Below, piece by piece: positions 9,779 through 21,479 of a stretch of 64,000 nt of DNA. A program made the translations under genes and the position numbers. Source of the stretch: Antedon mediterranea (taxonomy: Eukaryota; Echinodermata; Crinoidea; Comatulida; Antedonidae). The notes below the pieces were generated by a model, which saw only the letters and a program-made list of their open reading frames with translations, had not been told where the DNA came from and did no database searches. The stretch is taken from NCBI RefSeq assembly GCF_964355755.1, contig NC_092672.1, forward strand, positions 21,138,501 to 21,202,500, in the 5' to 3' direction. Each line of letters begins with the position of its first letter. Position 1 is the stretch's first letter.

Positions 9779-12700
9779 GTAAGTCATACACACAGTTTAA
9801 CATTAATTTAAACCTTCAGTGAAACAAATCAATAAATTTAAACTATTGTTTTTAGAATTTAGATGCTACCACCACTATAAGACTTTAGGAAAATCATAGA
9901 TATTATATAATATCTCTATGGGAAGATTAGTTTAGTTGACAATACACTACTGTAGTATCCATGTTATTATACTATTGTAGTTATATTATAATAATACCAA
10001 TTCTCATAACAAACATATTTTATTTTTAAATATATCTTGTACATTCTTAAAATGAATAGAATAACACAATACTGGTGTGTATATAGGTCAATATAGAAAT
10101 GATGAATATTATAAGTTATAAACACATGTGTAATAACTTATTTTCTTCTTTTTTACAAATTCTCATACTATTACTATTCTGTTTAAATTTGCAATCAAAT
10201 TTTTGTATTAAGAACATGTATACTTCAAGTTACTGTTTTACACACTGTTATACCATAACATTAATATGTGTATTAAATAATATACACATTTATTTTCCAT
10301 AATTCATTGCCGAATGCTGCTTTTAGAAATAAAGTGTGAAATGAATTTTACACCACAGTTTTTAACAATTTTTGCTATTGATTAATAAAAATGCTGATAG
10401 CATACACCTCAATCATCAAAGTAAAATTAAATGGTATTAAAGTCAGTATGTTTTTATAAATTGATATTAACATTCAATAGAATACTCATAACACTTTTCA
10501 TAGCATAAACTTCTTTTGAATATTTAACTGTATTTTAGTATTAGGCAGGTCAGAAAATAGGAATAACATTTGTTGATATAATAAGTATGTACATTAAAAA
10601 AAAATAAGTTGTGAATATGAATCACGTCTATCATCAACCTTCACCTTGATTCCTTTGCTCTTTATAATTTGAGGATATTTCTAGATTAAAATGATATATC
10701 TATGCTGAAATGAAAGGTAGTGAAGATTATTTTTGATAGAAGGGCTCTTCTTACCTAAAATTAGAGCAAATACATAAGCCCATAACACCATAATAATATT
10801 ATGACAAAATATGTATTACATATACACACACATATATTATACAAAATTTCATATTTTTTTGTGGTATATTGTTCTGTATAATTTTGAAGATCCTACTGTA
10901 AGTTGTTTAAATTTAACCAATGGCAGCATATCATAGTTAAAATTATTTGAGTTGCTCCTACAGCCTTGTGTTAATGTTAGTTGGAACCATTGTTATAATT
11001 TGAAATCTTTTGGTTAGGAACCAAATTCAAGGCTATTAGTACTGTATTAAATTATATTGGCTTGCTACTCATATATCTTTGTCATTGTTGGGCTAAATTT
11101 AGCTATTTTAGGGCTTTCAACAATCTACAACATTCTAATTTTTATGGGCTAATTAAAATACAAAATCTAGCTATTATTTAGCATTCAAAATCTACAGTAT
11201 TCCAGCTAATTTTGTATTATTTAAAACTGATGTAAATTGCTGAAAGGCCACATAACAAACAAAACTTGTTTAGCGTCCCCTGCCCTCCCAGATTTTTGGC
11301 TTTCCTCTGGTGTAATTTTTTGTTTGTGTTTACGAGAAAAAATTGCTTTAATAGAAGCTTAACAGTATTGTGGTTATAATCAAGAAATTTCAAATTTAAA
11401 TTAAAAAATTAGTTCAACAATATACTGATAAAGGTACACAAGTATAGCCAACAATTCTTGCATAAGCTACATTTAACTTTCTACATAAAGCATTGCTCTC
11501 TAGTTCTAAATTTACGACTGTAAACCTCACTCTTAAATATTAGTTTGAATTATACTAAATGGTTTGGTCTATATATGAAACGAAAACAATTTCTTATAGT
11601 ATAGTTTTCAAATTCATTTTTTTGTAATCCCATGAATTTTTAAACATATAATTACATACATCTATAATGTATTTTTGTTTATATGCAAGGTAGGCTAGAT
11701 AATAAACAGCACTTTATAGCACAATCAATGATTGTATACAAGATTACAATTGTACAACTCTGTCAATAACCAATGCTAATTACATATGATTCAAGCATTC
11801 AAGTTGTTATCAAACAATAGATAACAAATTTAATACATAGCAAAGCAGAATTGTTTCTATGAATTAAAATGCCCACATAAAATATCCAACACAAGAAACA
11901 GGTTTAATGTCTAAGGTATAATCTCTTTAAAGCCTTACCGAAGATTTGAGTCATATTCTCTGACAACATAGTTGAAAAGGTATAGCATGTATAGTATAAT
12001 GAACACAATGATGATGAAAACAATTATGAAGTATCATATCAAGAAGATATATACTGTCACACTTTGTAATAAACAATGCACTTTGTAACTAATAATTTGT
12101 GTGAGAAGTGTGATAAATTAAAGGATATTACAACAATAGTGAAACAGTAAAACAGGATTATACAAACAATGAGGACATTTTTAATTTATAAAGTTTTATT
12201 GTGAAACAACTTTCATTATTATGGCATTCCATTATTCTGTACATTTTCATCGATATTATCTCCAATAATGTAATGTTTTTACTTATATATAGTAGAAGGT
12301 ATGTGATGTATGATATGTACTGTATGCCTATTTTTAATAATAGGATTAGAAGGACCAAATCATCAATAGTTACAAATTGTTGAGTCTTAATTTAATTTTG
12401 CATGTTCAATCACAGCTAATGCTATAAGATCATAGAGGTATTCATTGTATTTAACTACTGTGGAGTAGCTTTGTGTCACTTATTACTGTTCTATTGATCA
12501 GATCACAGTACATAATATCTCTGTTTAAAGTGAATTTATTTGTTTCATAATGATTCTTCTACATACTGTTCTTAATAACAATGTCACTATGACAATTAAT
12601 TCATTAGATAAACACACACACACACACACACACATTAAAGTAAATCTGATAAATTGTTGTCTAATGTAAGTTATTTTCAAACGTCATTCATATTGCACCT

Positions 12701-13197
12701 TATCAAAATATTTCAAAGCATATCACAGATAACTAAAACTAAATAGTAAAAAACAAGAATGTCAAATATTTTGTCTGCTATTTTTTGCCCAAAATAGTTT
12801 TGCTTTATTTATTTTCTTTGGCCTTATATTTATTTTGACCAATATTCTATCTATGCATATAGAACAAACAAAATGCCATAAGTAAGAAGCAATTATTTTA
12901 TTAACCGATAGAAGCATAATGTATATTTTCAAATGTAAAACAAATTGGAATAGCTCACACAAAACAATAAATTGTACATGCTTTATAAAACAATATTTAA
13001 AAATGTATTGTTTCGAAAATTAACTGAAGACATTGTTGTGGGAAAATAGGACAAGTAGATCAAAATGCAAGATAAACATTTATTATTCAATAGTTGTATA
13101 AAACTATAAGATATTTAATCATTTTATTTTATTACGTATTATCACGTTGTACTGTATGTTTTCTAATAATATTGTTAATGTTTAATATATTCAATAG
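9779..13197 (+). other. Ankyrin gene intron between 9778 and 13198
   Basis: 3.4 kb, AT-rich. Contains a CA microsatellite at 12612-12636. No coding element recognised. Confidence 0.5.
12612..12636. repeat. (CA)n microsatellite
   Basis: About 12 uninterrupted CA units. Confidence 0.95.
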
Positions 13198-13288
13198 AAT
13201 GGTCATACAGCATTACATGTTGCTGCTCAAGTGGGCAGTACTGAAATCTGCAATCAGATATGCCTGCATGGAGCAAAATGTTCAAAAT
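13198..13288 (+). pseudogene. Decayed ankyrin-repeat exon
   Basis: An acceptor (TTCAATAG) like that of the exon at 9680 is followed by NGHTALHVAAQVGSTEICNQ in phase 0, a good ankyrin first helix and start of the second. After ICLHGA the frame fails: an extra A and a deletion relative to the GADVN loop lead to an in-frame TAA at codon 31, and the donor GT expected before AAGTCATAC is missing. The following intron sequence still matches that of the exon at 9680. I read this as a duplicated repeat exon that has lost its 3' end and donor. It could instead be a terminal exon of a short isoform ending at that TAA. Confidence 0.7.
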
Positions 13289-13321
13289 AAGTCATACATT
13301 CATTATTATTCATTATATGTT

Positions 13322-14053
13322 TCACAGCCAAAGACGGAAATCTCCGTCTTTCAATGCCTAGCGCCAGACCGCCAAAGGCGGAAATTTCCGTCTTTGGCTT
13401 TTTATTGCACAATTTGTTAGATCAGGTATATATGGACCGCATGTAGAAATTTCAACATCCAAATCGATATGGACCGCAAATATTTTGATACCTTATTAAC
13501 CCCTAGTGCCATTGACCCCAGCTGGCCTACATCGCGTCCTATCCGTAAACAACATAATGTGCTTACTGCGGATGAAGCAATTGCAGAAATATTTGCCGAC
13601 TCTGACTCTGAAAATGAGTATTTATTATCCCCAGATGATGAAGGTATATTTGTACCTAAATCTAGTTTATAAAATGTAATAAATAATTGGAGATAATTTA
13701 GCTAGCCTGGCCTCTAGGCTAGTTTGTAGAATAGGTTGAGAATCGTGACACTGACAGACGGTGCAGCCAGGCTAAAAACCTCATTATCTCTGCTTTGTTC
13801 TCCGATTGAGCCTAAAGTGCTAAAAGTGAGCCAAGTTCTTTGTACAATAATGTGGTATTACAGTTTTATTTCAATAAAGTGTTTGGTACCATTGGAAAGT
13901 TTATTTCTATCTCATTATTTGAGTGTATATTGCATGTTATTCTGATTACAAACACCTTTGCTATGAGCTTTGAAAAACAGGTAAATTTATCTAAAATGGC
14001 TGGCGGTGAGGGGTACTTCCTGTATTGAATGCCTGACGGTGAAAGTGTTAATC
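13322..14053 (+). mobile_element. piggyBac-like remnant or MITE
   Basis: Two palindromes lie at the left (13330-13351 around GACGGA-TCCGTC; 13371-13398 around GGCGGAAATTTCCGTC), then a short frame that looks like the N-terminus of a piggyBac transposase, then a right end finishing in TTAA (14050-14053) with the motifs CACCGTCAGGCATTCAATAC and CACCGCCAGCC on the minus strand. TCAATGCCTAGCGCCAG at the left side is a partial counterpart of TTCAATGCCTGACGG at the right. A TTAA at the left end is not clear. The catalytic DDD domain is gone, so it is non-autonomous or a decaying copy. Confidence 0.5.
13469..13672 (+). pseudogene. piggyBac transposase N-terminal fragment
   Basis: 67 codons. The segment LTADEAIAEIFADSDSENEY followed by LLSPDDEG has the signature of piggyBac-family N-termini: a short helix with alternating hydrophobic residues (EAI-EIF) then an acidic, serine-rich stretch (DSDSENE). 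The remaining roughly 500 residues, including the catalytic aspartates and the C-terminal cysteine-rich domain, are absent; non-coding sequence follows the stop. The call is by pattern only. An unrelated acidic small protein is possible. Confidence 0.5.
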
Positions 14054-15036
14054 TGAAATTTCACTCTTCATTTTACTTATAATCGAATAACATTCTTAAA
14101 ATGTTTAAAAAAACCCAGAATTGATCAATAAATGTGTAATAATATGCCAAAATAGTATGAATAATTTTATTCTGAAATAATTATGAACAACACTTATTAT
14201 TTGTATGAAATAAAATTCTCAAAATCATCTATTAAAACTTGTAATCAACTGTTTGTATTAGCAAATGTACTTCACGTTTGTGCAGGCAAGATCTTATATA
14301 CACATAAAACACAATATTTTTTATGTGAGTAAAAGATTTCATCATTCAATGCTAAAATGAGAACTTGAATTGTACAACACAGTTTTTAAATGTTTGTTAT
14401 TTTATTTCATTTCATTTATTCATTCGACCAATAAACAGATACAGAACAGAACAAAGCACATGGTCATTGGCAAATAAAGCAAAACAATTACTATAACCGC
14501 CCTGGCTTTTAAACACGATGTAGCTCTCGTTCTGCGAAGCCTAGCAACTAACGAAAAACAGTGACGTAAAGCTTGAAAATCCCCTTATAGAATATGACAT
14601 CATCTTTTGTGCCTTCTATTTGCATAAGCGATGTTTAGGTAGTAATACGCAGGGTGGTTTTGGGCGCTTTAGGTGCTAAAGGGGTAAAGAGCAATTAAGA
14701 CATACTGTAAATTAAAACAACAAAATACAAAAAATATTGCACCAAGTAAAACATTTGTACAAGCTTACTAAAAAGTCTCTTAGTATAAGGGACCTATACA
14801 TAAATATACAAAATTAAATAATTAAAAGATTAATAATCGGTTATTGAAAATTTAACTACTGTAATATAATAGAAGTTGCCTTAACATAGTAGCACAAATT
14901 AAATTGTAAATTTTGATTAAAATCTTTATTAACTCAAGATCCTGTATATTTAAAGCATAACGGAACAAAATTTCATTTTTTTTAAAAGAGCAAAATAGAC
15001 ATAAATTGGCATTTCTCAACATTGAGACAATTGAGA
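14054..15036. other. Ankyrin gene intron, repeat-like pieces
   Basis: Around 14400-14480 the minus strand reads like a retroelement 3' tail (GGTCGAATGAATAAATGAAA). No open frame of note. Nothing else recognised. Confidence 0.4.
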
Positions 15037-15110
15037 ATAGAGTTGTAGCTTGATGATTAAGACGGTCGGCTAGCAATCTAAGGGTCCTGTGTTACATGTT
15101 TTTAAGAATA
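15037..15110 (+). mobile_element. Degenerate tRNA-type SINE head
   Basis: The run GAGTTGTAGCTTGATGATTA then AGACGGTCGGCTAGCAATCT then AAGGGTCCTGTGTTAC follows the A-box, anticodon-arm and B-box order of tRNA-derived SINEs, but the B box is damaged (GTGTTAC instead of GGTTCGAATCC). It shares GTAGCTT-GT/AGGTTAA with the SINE at 4147-4380. Probably an old 5' fragment. Confidence 0.5.
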
Positions 15111-15778
15111 AAAACTTATTTCATTGTATCCTATAACTTTTTTAAACATTGATGCTTTCAAGTAAATTTAAAACAATTATTGGATGGATATTGTAATTGA
15201 AGACTATCTAAGTTGTAATCCGGCAGATGCGGACATTCAGGCGACCCTTGTGAATCAAAAACGTTAAAGAGTGAAAAAGTTCATAATGATGAAGCCTTGT
15301 CATAAACAGTAGAATTGAAGCCATTTTATGATACATTACAGAAGGATAATCACTAGGTTTATTTTTACATTTCATCTGACTCCAAAATCTTATTTGTACA
15401 GTAGGCCTTGTATTTTTAGCTAAAGAATATATTTACGCTGACAGTAAAGTATCTCGAGCAAACTTTAAATTATTTTTTGTCATTTCTTAAAATATAAAAA
15501 CAAAAAAACAGGCCAATGTTATTAAATTATAAAAAACCCGTTATTGTAAGTTAATTTATACTAGAGTGTACATGAGCAAAGCAGGCCTACCCTATAAAAA
15601 TGAATAAATAATATATTAAGATTTAATGACAATTTTTGACAAAATAGGTTTTATTACATGATATACCAAAATATGAGTCCATATTATTAACATGATAATA
15701 TTATGAACAATTTCATATTTTTTGGTGGTTGTTGTGCTTTGTATAGCAAATTTTGAAAATGTCTTAAATTATCACCTA

Positions 15779-16300
15779 TAACAAGTGTTATAACGTTCGT
15801 AAAAGCCAGTTACTTATTCGTCGTAGAGGGCGTAGATGCAAACAAGTTTGCTGAACTGGGGTGGCAAATGGTAAAGTAGGTCATGGGTGATCGATTCATA
15901 GTAAATAAAAAAAAAAAAATTAAGTATGTCAAGTGTTATAACGTTCATAAAAGCCAGTTACTTATAGAGGACGTAGATGCAAAAAAGTTTGCGGAACTGG
16001 GGTGGCAAATCGTAAAGTAGGTCAAGGGTGATTGATTTATACCAACATTTTTGAAAAAATTAAGTAGGTCAAGTGTTATAACGTACGTAAAGCCAGTTTC
16101 TTATTCACCGTAGAGGGCGCAGATGCAAAAAAGTTCGCGGAACTAGGGTGGCAAATGGTAAAGTAGGTCAAGGGATACCAAAATATGTTGAAAATATTAA
16201 GTAGGTCAAGTGTTATAACGTTCATAAAAGCTAGTTACTTATTCGCCGTAGAGGGCGTAAATGCATAAAATGTTATTGAACTTTGACTGGAAGAAGTAGA
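15779..16300. repeat. Tandem repeat, about 130-150 bp x 3.5
   Basis: Copies begin with AAGTGTTATAACGT and contain AAGCCAGTT, GTAGAGGGCGTAGATGC, GCGGAACT-GGGTGGCAAA and GTAAAGTAGGTCA, ending in AATTAAGTAGGTC. The fourth copy breaks off after GTAGAGGGCGTAAATGC. Copies have diverged by indels in their A-rich parts while the GTAGAGGGCG core is kept. Intronic; no coding content. Confidence 0.9.
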
Positions 16301-17927
16301 GGAGGTCAAGTCTAACATGTTGATGCAATAACCACTCAATTAGATAGTTATTACATATTAAAATCTGTTTTTAAAAATATTTGTGACTGTCCCTTTAATT
16401 CAATTTGAATAAGGAACTAGGAACTAGTAACCAACTTCACAGACATAGCATTCGACAGCTTGTAAAAAAATTGGTCAAAAACACATTTTTCGCACAAACT
16501 TGCTGTTTTAACATAGCTTAATAGATAAAGGGGAATCAAACGGTGCCCCAGCTCAAAAGGCGCTAGCTATCAGTCTTCTGGTTTAGGAAGAGTCAGAGTA
16601 ACACATTTTAAGTTTTGTAATATAGATTGGTTTGCTACTCATCATTATAGTCATTGTTGGTCAATATTTGCCTACTTTTGGGTTATTTAAAATTGGTTAT
16701 TGATTTTGTCTTTTAAATTTAAATTGTCTTTAAATAAAAGTTAAATTGTGCGTAGTGCTGCCAATTTGAAAGGTATTCAAATCAATTCTAAGACTAGAAA
16801 TCTGTTTGGATATCATAGATGAAATACCCCTTGTAGCATTTCAAAGATATCATTTTTGATAAATGAATTTGACAATTATTGAAACCATTAGAGATCAGAT
16901 GGTCATCAAACTTATATAAATAAAAAATGGAAAAACCAATACAATAGATCTTTAGTCTGCTTTATGGCATATTTAACTGTCTGCTGACTGCATATTTAAA
17001 CATTGATGATTGTTAGAATTCAAATTATTAATGGTGGGCTTATACTTAACATAGGTCTACTTTACTGTGAAAACAGGATGCTGGTCAACTCATCACTAAA
17101 ATACTTTGATAACAAATAGTATATCAAGACTTAAATATTATGAAGAGGGAAGCTTGAATGCCACTATTATTCCAAAATAGGGATAGGCTGCTGTGTAGTG
17201 TTTATATGACATGTTCAGTTTTTAAATTCACTAGTAAATAATAAACCTTCTTAGTTTCTGTCTAATAGCATTACTGCTAATGCAGTATATTAAAGTTTAA
17301 ATTTCTAAATTAGATAATTTATTGTACTATACATCACAGCCACTGATCATAACTGGGCCCTCTTGGAGACCAGTCTTTGACTGAAGAGGTTGCCCAGTAT
17401 AAACAAAATATTTTAATTTCAATAATGACACGTCAACCAGTAATTTTGATCAAAACAAATTTAAGGCAAATGTACTGTACATTACTTTACATATAGTCTA
17501 CTCGCCCTAATTTGCTAAACATTTTAGCAGCTAGAAATATTGCCACATAATTTTTTTTGGGTAAAAAATGTGTATTTTTTTTTTCGTCCAATGTTGAGAG
17601 TGGCCTAACAACAATGAAATCCATAAATTATAAATAATTACAACATTGTTTTTCATATGTATGGACAATGGTGTTTATAACCCTTTAAACTGTACAGTAC
17701 AAACAATGGCATAGACTCGACATTAGGATGTTTTTTCACTGACAGAATTAACTTGGATTTATAGATTCAACAGCAAAGTGAAGTTCTCGTTCATGTTTTA
17801 TGCCACAAATTCAGACCACTGGTTCCTTCTGAGCATGCACAATACAATTGTGTCATCATCTCCAATAAGAATCTGAGAATAAGAACATGATGTTTGGTAT
17901 GATAATTATCTATACTATGTGAAATAT
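16301..17927. other. Ankyrin gene intron
   Basis: AT-rich. A retroelement-like 3' hairpin at 17353-17397 is listed separately. No gene recognised. Confidence 0.4.
17353..17397. repeat. Hairpin resembling a retroelement 3' end
   Basis: CTGGGCCCTCTT pairs with AAGAGGTTGCCCAG across GGAGACCAGTCTTTGACTG. Such GC-rich hairpins followed by a TATAAA-type tail are typical of LINE or SINE 3' ends. No coding remnant is attached. Confidence 0.4.
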
Positions 17928-18026
17928 AATAACCTCTATGTGCTTAATATTTTAACCCAAGCTGGTCACAACCTCATATGTATGTGCCTGATCAAGGCAG
18001 GATCAGATGTGAATGTTGCAAGTGAT
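17928..18026 (+). pseudogene. Decayed ankyrin-repeat exon lacking its acceptor
   Basis: 99 bases, 33 codons in phase 0, ending in a good donor (GAT|GTAAGTCATAT). The 3' half is clear ankyrin: AGHNLICMCLIKAGSDVNVA and SD match helix 2 and the GADVN loop. The 5' half has lost the TALH-AA motif (it reads NNLYVLNILTQ) and no AG stands before position 17928, so normal splicing in is unlikely. The intron start GTAAGTCATA is the same as after the exon at 9680. The exon may be skipped, which would not shift the frame. Confidence 0.65.
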
Positions 18027-20809
18027 GTAAGTCATATATTTAACAAAACATTTTACTTTTTTTTCCAATTTAAAAAGTCTAGATTAATTTTTCACAAAAT
18101 CTACAAATTGGAGTAGTAAAGATTTTGTCTGATTTAATGTTGTAATTATAGTTACAAAATTTTCACTCATCTTAAACCTTATTCATTATTTTAATGATTT
18201 ACTTACATTAATACATAGGCCTATACAACAAATACAATACATTAGTTTATATTTTTGAATGACAGGTTTGTCAAATATAATTGTGGCACATTTCAACAAA
18301 TTACAGCATATAATTACTGTAGATAAAACCAAATTACATTTGCTCATAAAGAGTATTATCGTTTTTCGGAATGTGCCTTGAAAGCTTTGGTCTTTGTTCT
18401 ATCGTCTTACTGTACACCATCGCTTGTAGTATAATATCCCACTACCCGGCCTGTGTTAAATATAAAGGCATCCATGTCTAATTCATATTATATTTACCTG
18501 TTTCAAATGAAAAAATGGATAGCTACTGTAGATTGTTTTAAATTTAAAGAAAAGAGAATAGATTTAGAGAATAATTTGCAAGCATGTAATTATATTTGAA
18601 CATAATGAACAACTACCTAAAAGGTAGTCTTCTTTATTGTACCTTTTTAATATCCTAGATGTGGGTAAAGTACTTTAGAAGAATCCTTTATCACTTCTCA
18701 TCTGTTGTGCTGGCATACATATCTTATTTGTTTTATTCTTTGACTTCATTTATATATTATCTTTCATTTATATGTAATTGTGAAACATTCTAAGCATGCC
18801 ATTATTTGAAAATATTTTCTTATCTTATTTTATGCAATGTTATTATATTCTTCAATTTTCAACAACAGCTATAGCTATTTAAAAAGAAAAAAGTTGATTG
18901 AATATAATTGTATGGAAATTTTTCAGAAAATTCAGTCGATGATCACTGTTTAAAAAAAAATATACAATAAGAAATATTTAATGCAGTATTTAAAATGAAT
19001 TAATGAAAACAATTATGCATTTCTTCAATGGCCGCAAATGGTAACTGGCTGCAGGCCTTTTAATTTATTTTAAAGTCAGGTTTTTCAAAATTTACCCAAC
19101 TTTGTCAATAAAATGATCCAATATTTGGAAATAAGTAAATAATATTCTAATTTTAGCTATTGATTATGTGAAAATTATTAAATTTGAGACCTCTAATCAG
19201 TCTCATACTTAGTAACTTTATTAAAACTAAAGACAAGGTTGACATGATGATTTGTTTGTTGCTAGAGGATAACGGTGTATTACTATCAGCAAGTTAAAAA
19301 AAAAAATAATGTTCCTCAAATTTTCTAGACTATAAAACATGTCCTACTATAACAATTTGTCATGATCCATTTTAAATTTGAGTGCTAAATAAAACTTGTC
19401 TGCTAAATCTAAAACTTAGTTTTCTTCATCTTTCTGATTTGACAGTAAAACAAATGTAATGTCATTGCAAACTCTTGTTTATATCACCATGGTTAAGAAC
19501 TGAATAGGCCAAATTTGTTTTGTTACGTTTCATGTCCAGGATTTGAAATTTTTATTTTTTATTTGAGAAATTACAGTTCTAAATCTTACATAATTTATTT
19601 TAAATTGTATTTTTAAGTGTATATGGTCATTATTACAGTTATGATCATACTTCAGTTGAAAATAATTTCCATTAAACAATTCTACAAGAGAAGGAGCACA
19701 ATACATGCAATGGCTTTCTTTAACTTACCAGTATTTTCAGTTAATTCATTGCAATTATATCCTGCATTAATATCATTGCAATTATTATACTACTATATAA
19801 TTTGTATTCAAGCAAATTATGTAGTTAGACAGGAGTAATAATGTCAGCTGCATTACATCAAATCAAGAAATTTTAATACAATTACACTGCTAGAAACAAT
19901 GGTCAATCCAATTGTGGTCCCAATATGTCCTCATAAAGAATGGGAAAATAATAATAATAATGGATAAATAAATGACAAATATTGTTTATTATTATTATAA
20001 CTTTAAAATCATAGCACATGGGCAGTACTCACCAATTTTCATATTTGTTGCTCATACCAAAATGTAAAACCACTAATGCTAGAGAATTTATTTGTTACAG
20101 ACTTATGGCAAAATCAGCATTGTATTAAACTATCGCATGGAAGTTTTCAAATAATATATACTATGGCCCAGTTTCTTCTGCCAAGAATATACACACTGTA
20201 TATTATTTTATATGGTATTTTTTGTGGCAGCAGAAATGGGTCTCATAAAAAATATACTGTATAAATATACCGTATAATCTTGATCATTATCGATATCGTT
20301 ATCTCTGATATTTTATCATACTGTATATTTCTTGCACCTTTCTGCTGCGTCATGAATATACCATCTATATTGTTCACCCATAACACAAGGTTTGTTGAGC
20401 ATACCCTACTTAGAACAATTACTAAAATGTCACAGTGGACTGAAAATCTTAAGATATTTGCTCTATTTAAATGTGATAGAACCGAGGTTTCAGTGTAATA
20501 GGAGATGTGGGGTTTGGTTGTCGTCAAAACAAGTGAACAGTAAGCAGTACAAAACAGCAATGGACAATGACTGAAAGTTAGGTAGACACGGGGTTATCCG
20601 GTCCCATATGAGATTTTACGGGATCGAACCATAGCTATCTATTCCTCAATCCATATAATCCCACAAAGTAGTTTTCAAAGGAAACGGGTCACCGAATTAT
20701 AATTCTAATATATTATTACGTTATGTTTATGCCGTACATATTGTAGCAGAAACAGGGCCTATCTTACATTAATGGCTCATTGGGATGACTAAAGGTTGGT
20801 ATTAATAGT
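18027..20809. other. Ankyrin gene intron upstream of the BEL element
   Basis: 2.8 kb, AT-rich, no recognisable gene or complete element. Short open frames near 19.6 and 20.3 kb have no family resemblance. Confidence 0.45.
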
Positions 20810-21333
20810 TGTTGTGGAATCGGTGAGAAATAATGAGGTGAACACGTTGTTGCAATATGTTGTCTTTATTAGATTTATTATTATTCAACAACTGTGTTGG
20901 GTTGTCTATAAGAACAAACAAAATACACTAAGTAGATAGTTCTGTAGTCAACAAATACTTCAAAACATATGATAATAAAGAATAGTACGACTACCCCCTC
21001 TATAGTAATAGAAAGATGTAGACACTCGTACGCCGACTCGACTCAAAGTGATAACGTCAAGCGAGGCCTAGATATATGAACTTTAACAACAATAAAATAT
21101 CTAATTTTTAAAGGTGTACACAACTCAAAGACTGCCCCTGCAGACTCCTGGCTAAACATATTAATAAACGATTCTAATTAAACTCACCCAAAGGGTTCCA
21201 AAAAACAAATAAAGATGATTACACAGCATGAATATCTCACACGATACCAAATTGTATATGATTTCGTTCAGCCTGCGTATTGTACGCGCACTGGCACGCA
21301 ACTCACAAATTGAAAACAAATGACGTCATGACA
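20810..21333 (-). repeat. BEL/Pao 3' LTR
   Basis: 524 bp, TGTTGTGGAATC at the left and TGACGTCATGACA at the right in plus orientation. On the minus strand, the coding orientation, the LTR begins TGTCATGACGTCA, with a CRE-like palindrome TGACGTCA at 21321-21328, and carries AATAAA (plus TTTATT, 20865-20870) near its end. Confidence 0.95.
21321..21328. promoter_or_regulatory. CRE-like palindrome in LTR
   Basis: TGACGTCA, the consensus binding site of CREB/ATF bZIP factors, lies five bases inside the outer end of the U3 region. The other LTR has it at 27297-27304. Function is inferred from the motif only. Confidence 0.4.
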
Positions 21334-21345
21334 TCCCAGCCCCCT
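21334..21345 (-). other. BEL/Pao polypurine tract
   Basis: The minus strand reads AGGGGGCTGGGA directly before the 3' LTR. This is the expected position and composition of the primer for plus-strand DNA synthesis. Confidence 0.75.
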
Positions 21346-21479
21346 AAAAAGTGACGGATAGTCACAACTAGTAACAAAGTCTACAACTTTAAATGTAACA
21401 ATGAAAAGTTCATAAATGTCAATTACACTTTAAATCATCAATCACAGTGGTCAAGGAACATCATCTGATCCACATATCA

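Noticed and set aside
17919-18116. Independent small gene at the ankyrin-like frame
   Set aside because: The ATG is arbitrary and the frame reads through a strong donor; it is a decayed repeat exon of the larger gene.
20610-20640. GGGATCGAACC resembling a tRNA B box
   Set aside because: No A box at suitable distance on the matching strand and no stem structure.
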